The notes under the pieces were generated by a model. It was not told where the DNA came from. It made no database searches and was given only the letters and a program-made list of their open reading frames with translations. 48,659 nucleotides of DNA, taken from NCBI GenBank assembly GCA_964401455.1, contig CAYNYI010000006.1:1-48659 (forward strand). The letters run 5' to 3'. Origin of the DNA: CAYNYI01 sp964401455. Lineage in GTDB: Bacteria > Fibrobacterota > OXYB2-FULL-49-7 > CAYNYI01. The position numbers and the translations under genes were made by a program. The first letter of the stretch is position 1. Each line of letters begins with the position of its first letter. This document shows positions 1 through 7,905 of the stretch, one piece after another.

Positions 1-1
1 T

Positions 2-1036
2 GACCTCGTTATCAACCATACCTCCTCCGACTCTCCGCTATACGACATGCATAAAGACTGGTACCGCCTCGGACCGGACGGGCAGCCCGAACACCCTAAA
101 GTAATGCAGGGTGACATGGTTACCGATGTCTGGGGAGACCTGGCGGAAATCGATAATGATTCCAGCCCGGACCGTGAAAATCTCTGGAGATACTGGAAGG
201 ATCTCGTTCGCTTTTACATTGATATCGGTTTTGACGGATTCAGATGTGACGCGGCCTACAAAGTTCCCGGACAGTTATGGAGTTTTCTGATACAGAAGGC
301 AAAGGAGCTGAAACCTGACGTTTGTTTTTTTGCTGAGACCCTCGGCTGCACAGTAGAGGAAATCGTCCTTTTGAAAGATTCGGGCTTTGACTATATCTTT
401 AACAGCTCAAAATACTGGGATTATAAAGAACCCTGGTGCCTCAAACAATATAACAGAACCCGTACAGTGGCTCCTTCTGTAAGCTTCCCTGAATCGCATG
501 ATACGCCAAGACTTGCCGAAGAACTCGGCGGCGACATGAAGGCCGTAAAGTCACGCTATTTTTTCGAAGCCCTTTTTTCAACCGGAATAATGATAACCTC
601 AGGATTCGAATTCGGATTCAGAAAGAAAACAGATGTAATCAAGACTTCTCCGGCCGACTGGGAAGAAACCGGCATTGACATATCAGAATTCATCAAGGGA
701 GTAAATTCTTATAAAAAAGCCTCTCCGGTCTTTTCCTCAGAGGGACACATGGAACAGATTCAGGGGCAAAACCCGGCGGTTCTCTGCCTCAGAAAAGAGT
801 CGGAAGACAATAAAGGACAAGGCTATATATTGATTAATACAGACCACCGCAATAACCAGGAATTTGAATTCCCAAGAGAGCATGACTATTCGGCCTTATG
901 CTCAGAAGCGGTATCAATCTTTCCTTCCGGGTCAAATGGCGCGGAAATTTTTGAACAGGGAAAAATGCTCCTTCCGCCCGGTTTTTTTATGGCGGCCTGG
1001 ACAAAAGACGAAAAACAGGAAAATCTTGAAAAATAG
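2..1036 (+). CDS. GH13 alpha-amylase-family glycoside hydrolase (5' end outside window)
   Basis: The reading frame is open from base 2, so the N-terminus lies before the window; about 344 residues are present. All four GH13 signatures can be read. Region I is DLVINHTS at the very start. Region II is GFRCDAA, with the nucleophile Asp at 248-250. Region III is FFAETLG, with the acid/base Glu at 335-337. Region IV is ESHDTPR, with the third catalytic Asp at 500-502. The enzyme should act on alpha-1,4/1,6 glucans or transfer glucosyl or maltosyl units; the subfamily cannot be fixed without the start. The roughly 80-residue C-terminal part is the usual short beta domain. A DUF3108 gene follows on the same strand after about 60 nt. 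Confidence 0.88.
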   Translation, partial: DLVINHTSSDSPLYDMHKDWYRLGPDGQPEHPKVMQGDMVTDVWGDLAEIDNDSSPDRENLWRYWKDLVRFYIDIGFDGFRCDAAYKVPGQLWSFLIQKAKELKPDVCFFAETLGCTVEEIVLLKDSGFDYIFNSSKYWDYKEPWCLKQYNRTRTVAPSVSFPESHDTPRLAEELGGDMKAVKSRYFFEALFSTGIMITSGFEFGFRKKTDVIKTSPADWEETGIDISEFIKGVNSYKKASPVFSSEGHMEQIQGQNPAVLCLRKESEDNKGQGYILINTDHRNNQEFEFPREHDYSALCSEAVSIFPSGSNGAEIFEQGKMLLPPGFFMAAWTKDEKQENLEK

Positions 1037-1096
1037 GTCTTCTTGATTTATTTTAAACATATTGAAGATAAAGCCCAATTCTATAAGGAGACCGTC

Positions 1097-2011
1097 ATGA
1101 AAAAGTCCGCAGTTTTTTTATCCCTGATTTTCTTAATACTGTCCTTCTCATTCGCAGAAGAATCGGACACTTTGAAAAAAATTGAGAAAGGCGAAGCGCC
1201 TTTGCCCGAAGATCCGCCGGTTCTCAGCGAAGAGACCGTAGAGCCTGCTGAAGAGAAACCCGCTCAGGAAGAAGCATGCGGACCGGAGAACTTGAGAAAG
1301 ATCGAAAATCATGCATGGCAGGTGGGAGAAAAACTTAAATTCAATATTTACAAATGGCTTGTCAAAGGCGGAGAAACGGTAATGGCCGTAGAGCAGACGC
1401 TCGACGCAAACGGTTTTGAGTCCTACAAAGTTTCAGCAAGAGTAAAATCAACCGGTTTAATCGACTTCTTTTACAAAGTAAGAGACACGACTATAACCTT
1501 TATAGAAAAGAAGGGTATCTTTTCTTTGGGAACAGATAAAAAGCTAAACGAAGGCTCTTTCCATGACCGCAGAACAGCAAGCTTTTATCCTTGTGAAAAC
1601 TCTGCAAAGACCTTCTCTAAAAGGAAAAAAAACTCAAAAGAGGAATATAAATCTGTCCATAAAGACCTTCCTACATATCTTCAGGACATTCTTTCAAGTA
1701 TTTATTTTTTGCGGACCCAGGATTTAGAAGTCGGTCAGGATGAAAAAATAGAAGTCTTCGACGATGAAAAACAGTACCAAATGACAGTCAAGGTCCACAA
1801 AAAAGAAAAGGTAAAGACAAAAGCCGGCAAATTCACATGCTACAAAGTCGAACCTCTTTTACAGTCAACCGGAATTTTTAACGCCAAAGGGCGTCTGCTG
1901 GTATGGCTCACCGACGATAAGAGGAAGCTTCCGGTAAAACTTAAAACAAAAATCGCCCTCGGAAATGTTCAGGCGGAACTTGTCTCATTTGAAGGCGCTG
2001 TCGATAAATAA
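1097..2011 (+). CDS. exported DUF3108 family protein
   Basis: A 304-residue protein. ATG 1097 is chosen because AAGGAG (1085-1090) sits just upstream and the product then begins with a good Sec signal peptide (MKKSAVFLSLIFLILSFSFA, cleavage near residue 20). A TTG further upstream would only add a polar extension. After an acidic, Pro/Glu-rich linker (about residues 25-65) comes a DUF3108 domain, recognised by the VGEKLKFNI opening, the STGLIDFFYKVRDT motif, the late KVEPLLQSTGIF stretch and the LVWLTDDKRKLPVKL strand pair. DUF3108 proteins are predicted periplasmic or outer-membrane beta proteins of unknown function. The next gene starts 12 nt after the stop. Confidence 0.8.
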   Translation: MKKSAVFLSLIFLILSFSFAEESDTLKKIEKGEAPLPEDPPVLSEETVEPAEEKPAQEEACGPENLRKIENHAWQVGEKLKFNIYKWLVKGGETVMAVEQTLDANGFESYKVSARVKSTGLIDFFYKVRDTTITFIEKKGIFSLGTDKKLNEGSFHDRRTASFYPCENSAKTFSKRKKNSKEEYKSVHKDLPTYLQDILSSIYFLRTQDLEVGQDEKIEVFDDEKQYQMTVKVHKKEKVKTKAGKFTCYKVEPLLQSTGIFNAKGRLLVWLTDDKRKLPVKLKTKIALGNVQAELVSFEGAVDK

Positions 2012-2023
2012 AGGAGTTCTCTT

Positions 2024-2680
2024 TTGAAAAAACTGCTTGCGGCACCGGCCGCTTCTATTATGCTTTTAATTGCCCTATGCGGATGCGGAGACAACAACCC
2101 TTCGAAAGCCGCGGACGACCTCGATAAGACCGCTGCCTTAAAGAAAGTAACACTTTCCTATGACAGCGCGTCTCCTTCTTACGACTTTCCGGACAGCGCC
2201 CTGAGCGGAAAATCTTTTGATTCTCTAAAAGCCGCGGACTCGGCCGTTTATTGCGATCCATCTAACTATACGGTTAATTTTACCGCCTTCATGACGGCAG
2301 ACAATACTGAAAAGGACGCCGATGACGCGAAATTTGACGGGCTCAGAATAAACATTGTAATGGACACAATTGAATCTTCGCCTGTTGAAACTCTTTCGGA
2401 AGCCTTTGAAATCGGGGCGGGGGAAATAAAAGACATTACAGCCGACGGTTCTGTTAACCTGGAGACTCATAAATCCGCATGCCTTTATATCTTCAGACAA
2501 ATTGTGGATGGAAATGACCTGGTTTCTACTCTGATGCCTTTTTTAAAATATTCCATCGGCGGTGCAGAAGGGGAAATAGATATCAAAGATATCGAAAAAG
2601 AAATCCCCACCAGGGCTTCGGACGACCTTAAAAACTTTCTGCAGGGTCTTTTAGACTCCGGCGTTTTTGAGGAAGAGTAA
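2024..2680 (+). CDS. hypothetical lipoprotein
   Basis: A 218-residue protein starting at TTG, with AAGGAG at 2011-2016 seven bases upstream. The N-terminus is a lipoprotein signal: KK, a hydrophobic run, then LCGC with the lipidated Cys near residue 21. The mature part is Asp/Ser-rich, alpha/beta in appearance and without a motif I recognise. It lies between the DUF3108 gene and the class II aldolase gene with short gaps on both sides, so it is probably in their operon. Function unknown. Confidence 0.65.
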   Translation: MKKLLAAPAASIMLLIALCGCGDNNPSKAADDLDKTAALKKVTLSYDSASPSYDFPDSALSGKSFDSLKAADSAVYCDPSNYTVNFTAFMTADNTEKDADDAKFDGLRINIVMDTIESSPVETLSEAFEIGAGEIKDITADGSVNLETHKSACLYIFRQIVDGNDLVSTLMPFLKYSIGGAEGEIDIKDIEKEIPTRASDDLKNFLQGLLDSGVFEEE

Positions 2681-2686
2681 TTCAGT

Positions 2687-3964
2687 ATGTCTTCGGACAT
2701 TGAAATAAAGAAATCCCCTGCCGCCTCTGTTTCCGGCGTTTTAAAAAAAATATATGACAAAAAACTAACAACCGCTTCGGGCGGAAATATTTCAGTTATC
2801 AACAATAAAAAAGAAATCTGGATTACTCCGGCCGGCATAGATAAAAGCAAAGTTAAAGACACTGACATAGTATGCGTATCTCCGGACGGGAAATGCAGAG
2901 GTGCGGCTTCGCCATCCTCCGAACTGCCTTTTCACAGACAAATCTATGACGCGAGACCGGACTTAAAAGCCGTTATTCATGCTCATTCACCTGCACTTAT
3001 AACCTTCAGCATAATCCGTAAAATACCTGAGACCGGAATAACACCTTTCACAGAGGAAATATGCGGAAAGCCGGGCTATGCCGAATACGGGCTCACCGGC
3101 AGCCCGGAACTGGGGAAAAAGATAGCCAATGCCTTTGCTTCAAATAAAAAAACACACTCAGTAATTCTCGAAAATCACGGTGTTGTTACGGCCGGGAAAG
3201 ACCTTTCCGAAGCCTACCTTCGCTTTTTGGCCCTTGAGTTTTGCGCCGCCGCCCACATAGAATCAAAAAAAACCGGTCTCCCGGCTTTACACAAACCGGC
3301 TTTATCGGAAAAAACAAACAAAGACAAGTTTTTTTTCCATAAACCAAATACAAAAAGCACTGCCGGCCCGGCAGCAGAAATGCTTCGGAAAGAAATAACG
3401 GAAACATTAAAAAGAGCCCTCAAAAGAAATCTGATGCCTGAATTTTTCGGAACGGTTTCCGCGCGAATTGATGATAATAATTTTGTAATTACCCCGCCCG
3501 GAATAAACCGCAGCGAAATAAATCCTGAAGATCTCCTGCAGGCAGTCATCGGCGAAGATAGAGAAAAAAGTGCCGCATATATACAAATTCACAGTGAAAT
3601 CTACCGCCAAAAACCGGATATCGCCTGCATAATAACAACACTTTCTCCCGCTCTTTCCGCATTCACGATTACAGAAGCCAGGTTTAATACACGGATTATT
3701 CCCGAGAGCTGGGTTTTCCTGAAAGACGTCCCCTCTCTTCCTTTTAACCAACCGTTAAAAAACCGGAAAGACTTTTCCGATACCGCTTTCTTCATAAAAA
3801 ACGATTCGTTTACCACAATGGGAAAAAATATTTTTTCGGCCTTCGACAGGCTTGAAGTGGCGGAGCTTACCGCGTCCGCGTTATTAGATTCTTTCGCTCT
3901 TGGAACATTGATTTCTATAGAAAGTGAACAGATTGAAGAACTGAAACGATCTTTTCCGGTGTAA
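2687..3964 (+). CDS. tandem class II aldolase/adducin-domain protein, second domain catalytically dead
   Basis: A 425-residue protein made of two class II aldolase/adducin domains (about 1-200 and 228-420). This family holds fuculose-phosphate-type aldolases and ribulose-phosphate 4-epimerase, which use a Zn bound by three His plus an acidic residue. Domain 1 keeps the set: Glu79 (SSELPFH), His98 and His100 (IHAHSPA), His164 (ENHGVV), and the phosphate-site SGGNIS near 31-36. Domain 2 aligns well (ITTLSPALSAF with IHAHSPALITF; FIKNDSFTTMGK with LENHGVVTAGK), but the four positions read Tyr298, Thr317, Leu319 and Asp373. The likely picture is an active half and a structural or regulatory half. 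Substrate unknown. Confidence 0.82.
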   Translation: MSSDIEIKKSPAASVSGVLKKIYDKKLTTASGGNISVINNKKEIWITPAGIDKSKVKDTDIVCVSPDGKCRGAASPSSELPFHRQIYDARPDLKAVIHAHSPALITFSIIRKIPETGITPFTEEICGKPGYAEYGLTGSPELGKKIANAFASNKKTHSVILENHGVVTAGKDLSEAYLRFLALEFCAAAHIESKKTGLPALHKPALSEKTNKDKFFFHKPNTKSTAGPAAEMLRKEITETLKRALKRNLMPEFFGTVSARIDDNNFVITPPGINRSEINPEDLLQAVIGEDREKSAAYIQIHSEIYRQKPDIACIITTLSPALSAFTITEARFNTRIIPESWVFLKDVPSLPFNQPLKNRKDFSDTAFFIKNDSFTTMGKNIFSAFDRLEVAELTASALLDSFALGTLISIESEQIEELKRSFPV

Positions 3965-3976
3965 ACAGAATAAGCT

Positions 3977-5920
3977 ATGAATCATAAGTTCCGCATCATC
4001 TACTGTGTGGCAGCAGGTCTTTTGTCTTTATTCGCAGGCATTAATGCCGGAATTATTTTTGAGGAAGACTTTGAACCTCCCGACCCTGTTTCTGACTGGA
4101 ATACCAGCCTTTTAGACGACTCCCGTGTATTGTTTTCAATATCCGGCAAAAAAGCCTTTTCAGGGAAAGGCTCCCTTTGTGTCCCCAATGACAGCGTTAT
4201 TGAAAATTTTCTAGGCCAGGCAGTTATGCTTGATCTCAACACCGATATAATGAGAAATGGTATCTATATCGACTTTTTTTTAAAAGCCGAAAAACAAAAA
4301 AGTCCTCATAAAAATGCGGGATATAATGAAATTGTTCGTTTTTATATCGCAGGAAAAGGCAAGCCTTTCAGCAATCCCGCAATTCTTATTCACAGTAACC
4401 GCAATAATTGGCGGCCTTTTCTGCTTCAAAGAAGCAAACCGGGCGATGACCCATTTCTAATAGATGATCCTAACCTGGGACTCTTATATTCACGCTGGTA
4501 CAAATTAACTGTTTTCCTGAGCATAATTGATGATGTCTTTCATGATTCTCTGTTTGTGGACGGCCGTTTTCTCGGGTACAGCAAAAGAAAAACAGAATAT
4601 AAACCCAAAATTTTTCAGGAAATTTTTCTGGGTATAGGCGGTCCCGGGCAGAGGCTCCACTCAGTGTATTTTGATAATCTTACTATCAGAACAAATCGAA
4701 ATAAAAAGCGCTTGCCTCTGGAATTCCTGCGGCCTCTAAAACACCGCTATTTTGAATCAGAAGACCCTGTTTTTCTACCCAAACAAATCTTTTCTGATTC
4801 CAATTCAAAAATGTATATAAGTCTTTTAAAAAATGGCACCCCTGTACACGACAGTATTTTTAAGACCGGCTTACCCGCTTCATTCGGAAAGCTGAAAGAT
4901 ACCGGAGAATACTATTTCCTTGCCGGACCTTCTAAAAAACAAATTCACAAGAACAGATTCGGGCCGTTTTACATCGGCACCTCTGAGGCAGGAACCTCAA
5001 CATGGCCTGCAGGAGACGGTCTCTTTTTTTCTTTCGGGCCCGGGGGCAACAGGTTCCAAAGCGGTGACACTTTTCAGCTGCATATAAACTACAACGAAAA
5101 AATAGAATCACAGTACTTTGACATCAACCTCAGACACTCCGGATTTTCAGGAAACAAGAAAGGCAGATACGGCGAATTTGACAGTACAACAAATCTCGTC
5201 TTCAGTATCAATGAACGCTCCAAAATACATTATAAATTCAGAGAGAATAAGGGCCTGAATAAATGGCTGCCGGTTAATACGGACTCTTCAAAAGCTAAAA
5301 GCTTTCCATATAATCTTATTGATTTTCAGGCTATCGACCGTAAATCGGAGGGAAGAGTTTCTCTGCCTATTACTGTAACCGAATATATGAAACCCGGTCT
5401 CTGGATAATAAGCGGATACAGTCAGAGCTCCACGACCCATGCTGTTGAGAAATTTCCGCCAATTTATTTTTTCAAGGAACCGCCCAGCCGGTTTTCTTTT
5501 ATTCATTATTCTCTGCTTTTAATTGTTATTTCAGGATCTGTAGGTCTCTTTTACTTTCTAAGAAAAAAGAACCAGCCCTCGGGACAACCGGAAGCCTGGA
5601 AAAAAATAGCGGCTGATGTTGAAAATCTGCTTAATGAAAAATACGCGGATCCTGATCTGGACCGCGAAAAAATCGCGGAAAAAATAAATTTGAGCGTCAG
5701 GCGTCTTAATACAATTTATACCTCGATCGAAAAGAAGTCCATGGTAACGCATCTGCGCGAGATCCGGATTGAAAAAGCATCGGAATTACTTAAAAAGACG
5801 AACAAACCCGTTAATGAAATTGCATATGAAACAGGTTTTAAGGATCCGGCAGTTTTCCAGAGAAACTTCAAGAAATCAAAAGGCATGCCTCCCGGTAAAT
5901 TCCGCGAAAAGAAAGGATAA
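3977..5920 (+). CDS. membrane-spanning AraC-type regulator with extracytoplasmic LamG-like sensor
   Basis: A 647-residue one-component transmembrane regulator. An N-terminal hydrophobic segment (residues 7-24) is a signal peptide or first membrane helix. Residues 27-235 look like a concanavalin/LamG jelly roll (IIFEEDFE opening, RWYKLTVF, VYFDNLTIR at the end). A second region (about 245-500) is beta-rich. A membrane helix follows at about 508-528, ending in the positive stop RKK. The C-terminal 100 residues are an AraC/XylS double HTH (LDREKIAEKINLS; PVNEIAYETGFKDPAVFQRNFKKSKGMPP). The layout implies that a polymer or sugar bound outside changes DNA binding inside. It directly follows the aldolase gene; targets are not visible. 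Confidence 0.8.
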   Translation: MNHKFRIIYCVAAGLLSLFAGINAGIIFEEDFEPPDPVSDWNTSLLDDSRVLFSISGKKAFSGKGSLCVPNDSVIENFLGQAVMLDLNTDIMRNGIYIDFFLKAEKQKSPHKNAGYNEIVRFYIAGKGKPFSNPAILIHSNRNNWRPFLLQRSKPGDDPFLIDDPNLGLLYSRWYKLTVFLSIIDDVFHDSLFVDGRFLGYSKRKTEYKPKIFQEIFLGIGGPGQRLHSVYFDNLTIRTNRNKKRLPLEFLRPLKHRYFESEDPVFLPKQIFSDSNSKMYISLLKNGTPVHDSIFKTGLPASFGKLKDTGEYYFLAGPSKKQIHKNRFGPFYIGTSEAGTSTWPAGDGLFFSFGPGGNRFQSGDTFQLHINYNEKIESQYFDINLRHSGFSGNKKGRYGEFDSTTNLVFSINERSKIHYKFRENKGLNKWLPVNTDSSKAKSFPYNLIDFQAIDRKSEGRVSLPITVTEYMKPGLWIISGYSQSSTTHAVEKFPPIYFFKEPPSRFSFIHYSLLLIVISGSVGLFYFLRKKNQPSGQPEAWKKIAADVENLLNEKYADPDLDREKIAEKINLSVRRLNTIYTSIEKKSMVTHLREIRIEKASELLKKTNKPVNEIAYETGFKDPAVFQRNFKKSKGMPPGKFREKKG

Positions 5921-5924
5921 ATAA

Positions 5925-6257
5925 TATCACGAACCGGGGTGCACGAGTAGTAACGATCTCATGTGGAAAAGCTCCAGCAGCAAAAATTACGGTAACACAA
6001 CATGCAGCAGCCCTGTAAAATTTATACCCTTCAATAACCCGGACTACCCCGCACAGAACCGGGTAACCGGAATGGGCAGATAAGACGCACGAGACCTGAT
6101 TGACAGCTGTAATTTAAATGATCTGAACTATGAACTGGCCGGAATCCGCTCTTATATGAGCTTTGTGGAATGGAGCTATATGGATAAAAACGTGATGGAT
6201 AATCTATTTTATCCTGAATACAGTGCGAAAAATGCTATTTTTTACATTAAATTGTAA
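5925..6257 (+). pseudogene. possible decayed gene fragment with one in-frame stop
   Basis: One frame is open from 5925 to the TAA at 6255-6257, broken only by TAA at 6081-6083. The translation has a protein-like composition on both sides (PFNNPDYPAQNRVTGMGR before the stop, DARDLIDSCNLNDLNYELAG after it). It contains an ATG at 5961 but no convincing ribosome binding site. I do not recognise the family. It fills most of the gap between the AraC-type regulator and the permease pair. It could be a gene remnant or chance. Confidence 0.3.
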
Positions 6258-6291
6258 TTTTGCTATGAGATATAATTGAGCGGGGCCACAT

Positions 6292-6771
6292 CTGAATATT
6301 CTTTTTTACTCGATAACATTAATCTGCCTTTTGGCTTCTTTTATAAAGAGCCGTCAGAAAACAGCCGCGGCCCTTAAAACAGCCGCGCACAAATTTTTAA
6401 ATATCCTGCCGGTCTTTCTTACCGTCATGGCCGGTTTCTCCTTGGTAGTTACATATATTCCGCAGGAGTTTATACAACAGAATATCGGACAGGGTTCCGG
6501 ACTTCGCGGAGTTTTGTCCGCTATGGTACTGGGTAGCGTTTCTGTTATGCCGGGTTTCGCGGCCTTTCCTCTCTGTGCGGCGTTCCGTCTCGAAGGCGTC
6601 CCCTATTACATAATAGCGGCGTTCAGCTTATCGCTTATGAACATCGGTATAGTTACCTTCCCAATAGAAAAAAAATTTATCGGTACAAAGGCAGCTCTGT
6701 TCAGAAATCTCGCGGCGCTTCCGGTCTGTTTGCTGGTAGTTATTATTGTAAAGCTGGTTTTCGGAGAATAA
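6292..6771 (+). CDS. half-size membrane permease (YraQ/ArsP_1-like), first of a pair
   Basis: About 159 residues with four hydrophobic segments. It resembles one half of the YraQ/DUF318 (ArsP_1) permease family, with a Gly/Pro-rich conserved loop (PGFAAFPLCAAF). No ATG fits: a TTG at 6331 would cut into the first helix, whereas CTG 6292 gives MNILFYSITLICLLASF, a complete first helix, and has GAGCGGGG a few bases upstream. The CTG start is an inference. The stop is separated by one base from the ATG of the second half-permease, so the two are surely co-translated and probably form one transporter. Substrate unknown; relatives have been linked to organoarsenical or metal export. Confidence 0.7.
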   Translation: MNILFYSITLICLLASFIKSRQKTAAALKTAAHKFLNILPVFLTVMAGFSLVVTYIPQEFIQQNIGQGSGLRGVLSAMVLGSVSVMPGFAAFPLCAAFRLEGVPYYIIAAFSLSLMNIGIVTFPIEKKFIGTKAALFRNLAALPVCLLVVIIVKLVFGE

Positions 6772-6772
6772 C

Positions 6773-7297
6773 ATGAAAAAAAAATCCATGGTAAATACAA
6801 CTTTGTTTATTCTCTTTCTGATTTTTATTCTTCTCTCCTGGTATTTTGGATATTCAGAAGGCAAAAAAGCCGCTGCATCATTTACCGAAGTTCTCGGGAG
6901 TATGATTAAACTCCTGCCATGTGCTTTCATTCTTGTGGGGCTTTTCGAGACCTGGGTCAAAAGAGAAACTGTTATCCGGCATCTCGGTGAAGGCTGCGGG
7001 CCGATCGGTTATTTATGGGTGCTCGTGCTCGCGGGATTTACTGTCGGCGGTCTTTATACAGCTTTTCCGATAGCGCAGTCCCTCCGGAAAAAGGGTGCTT
7101 CCGCACAGATTATATTCACCTATCTGGGATTCACCGGGATAATACGTATTCCCATGACAGTTTTTGAAATAACTTTTCTGGGTCCCTTATTTACCGCTGT
7201 AAGGCTCGCGTCCGCTCTTCCCCTTTTTCTTGTCACCGGGATTATACTGGGAAGATATTTCAGCAAAACGGATACTTTACCCGAAGACCTGCTTTAG
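6773..7297 (+). CDS. half-size membrane permease (YraQ/ArsP_1-like), second of a pair
   Basis: A 174-residue integral membrane protein with four to five hydrophobic segments. It starts one base after the stop of the preceding half-permease. Its central motif (VGGLYTAFPIAQSLRKKG) mirrors the PGFAAFPLCAAF loop of the partner. That suggests both derive from the two halves of an internally duplicated YraQ/DUF318 permease and assemble as a heterodimer. It ends 20 nt before the convergent FMN-binding protein gene. The substrate is not shown by the sequence. Confidence 0.72.
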   Translation: MKKKSMVNTTLFILFLIFILLSWYFGYSEGKKAAASFTEVLGSMIKLLPCAFILVGLFETWVKRETVIRHLGEGCGPIGYLWVLVLAGFTVGGLYTAFPIAQSLRKKGASAQIIFTYLGFTGIIRIPMTVFEITFLGPLFTAVRLASALPLFLVTGIILGRYFSKTDTLPEDLL

Positions 7298-7317
7298 GAA
7301 CATGAAACGGGTAATGA

Positions 7318-7905
7318 TTATTTATTTTTCACCACTAAAACATCAAATGCCGCAAGTGCTTTTTTAATCCCCCGTATTACCGCCGTGGTACCGGGCGTCT
7401 TTTTTCCTTTATAGAGCTTACCTATTAAATCAATATCATCCAGGCCCTTTCCCGGAAAAAGACCAAGGAACTCCCGTTTTTTAAATGTATTGTCCCTCTC
7501 CCGCGCCCTCTGTATGTAAATTTCTTTAATGATATTACTATTATCTATACCGAATACAAATTCAACGGCGCCGTATTGTCCTTTTTGAGAAACCGCGATT
7601 ATATTGCCTATGGTCTCTCCGCCAGAACCCGTCATCTCGAAATACTGATAGATTTCCCGCTGACCGGGCAAAACATCAAAGCCGATTTTATTTTCGATCC
7701 GGGCAAGCTGTTCCTCCGATATTTTTTTTGTCATGGTCTTATAGTCTTTGGCATCCTTGAATATTTTGCGCATTGTGCGCTCCGGATTTCGCCAGACGCA
7801 GATATAAACATCCTGAGCGACTGCTTTCTGAAAACTAAAAGCGAGTAGAAAAAAGACGATAAAGCTGAATAGAGAACCTGTCGGCTTCATTTTCATCGAA
7901 TACAT
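7318..7905 (-). CDS. exported FMN-binding domain protein
   Basis: A 195-residue protein with a Sec signal peptide (hydrophobic core FIVFFLLAF, cleavage after AVAQ near residue 31). The remainder fits an FMN_bind domain as in RnfG/NqrC and lone periplasmic flavoproteins: GAVEFVFGIDNSNIIKEI strands, FLGLFPGKGLDDI, and a C-terminal PGTTAVIRGIKKAL. In this last motif a Thr would carry the covalent FMN, as in the usual SGAT motif. The match is weaker than for RnfG, so moderately sure. The ATG at 7905 has GAGGAGG upstream. Its first 71 nt lie inside the end of the upstream outer-membrane gene, in another frame. It is the last gene of the minus-strand envelope operon. Confidence 0.68.
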   Translation of the reverse strand: MYSMKMKPTGSLFSFIVFFLLAFSFQKAVAQDVYICVWRNPERTMRKIFKDAKDYKTMTKKISEEQLARIENKIGFDVLPGQREIYQYFEMTGSGGETIGNIIAVSQKGQYGAVEFVFGIDNSNIIKEIYIQRARERDNTFKKREFLGLFPGKGLDDIDLIGKLYKGKKTPGTTAVIRGIKKALAAFDVLVVKNK

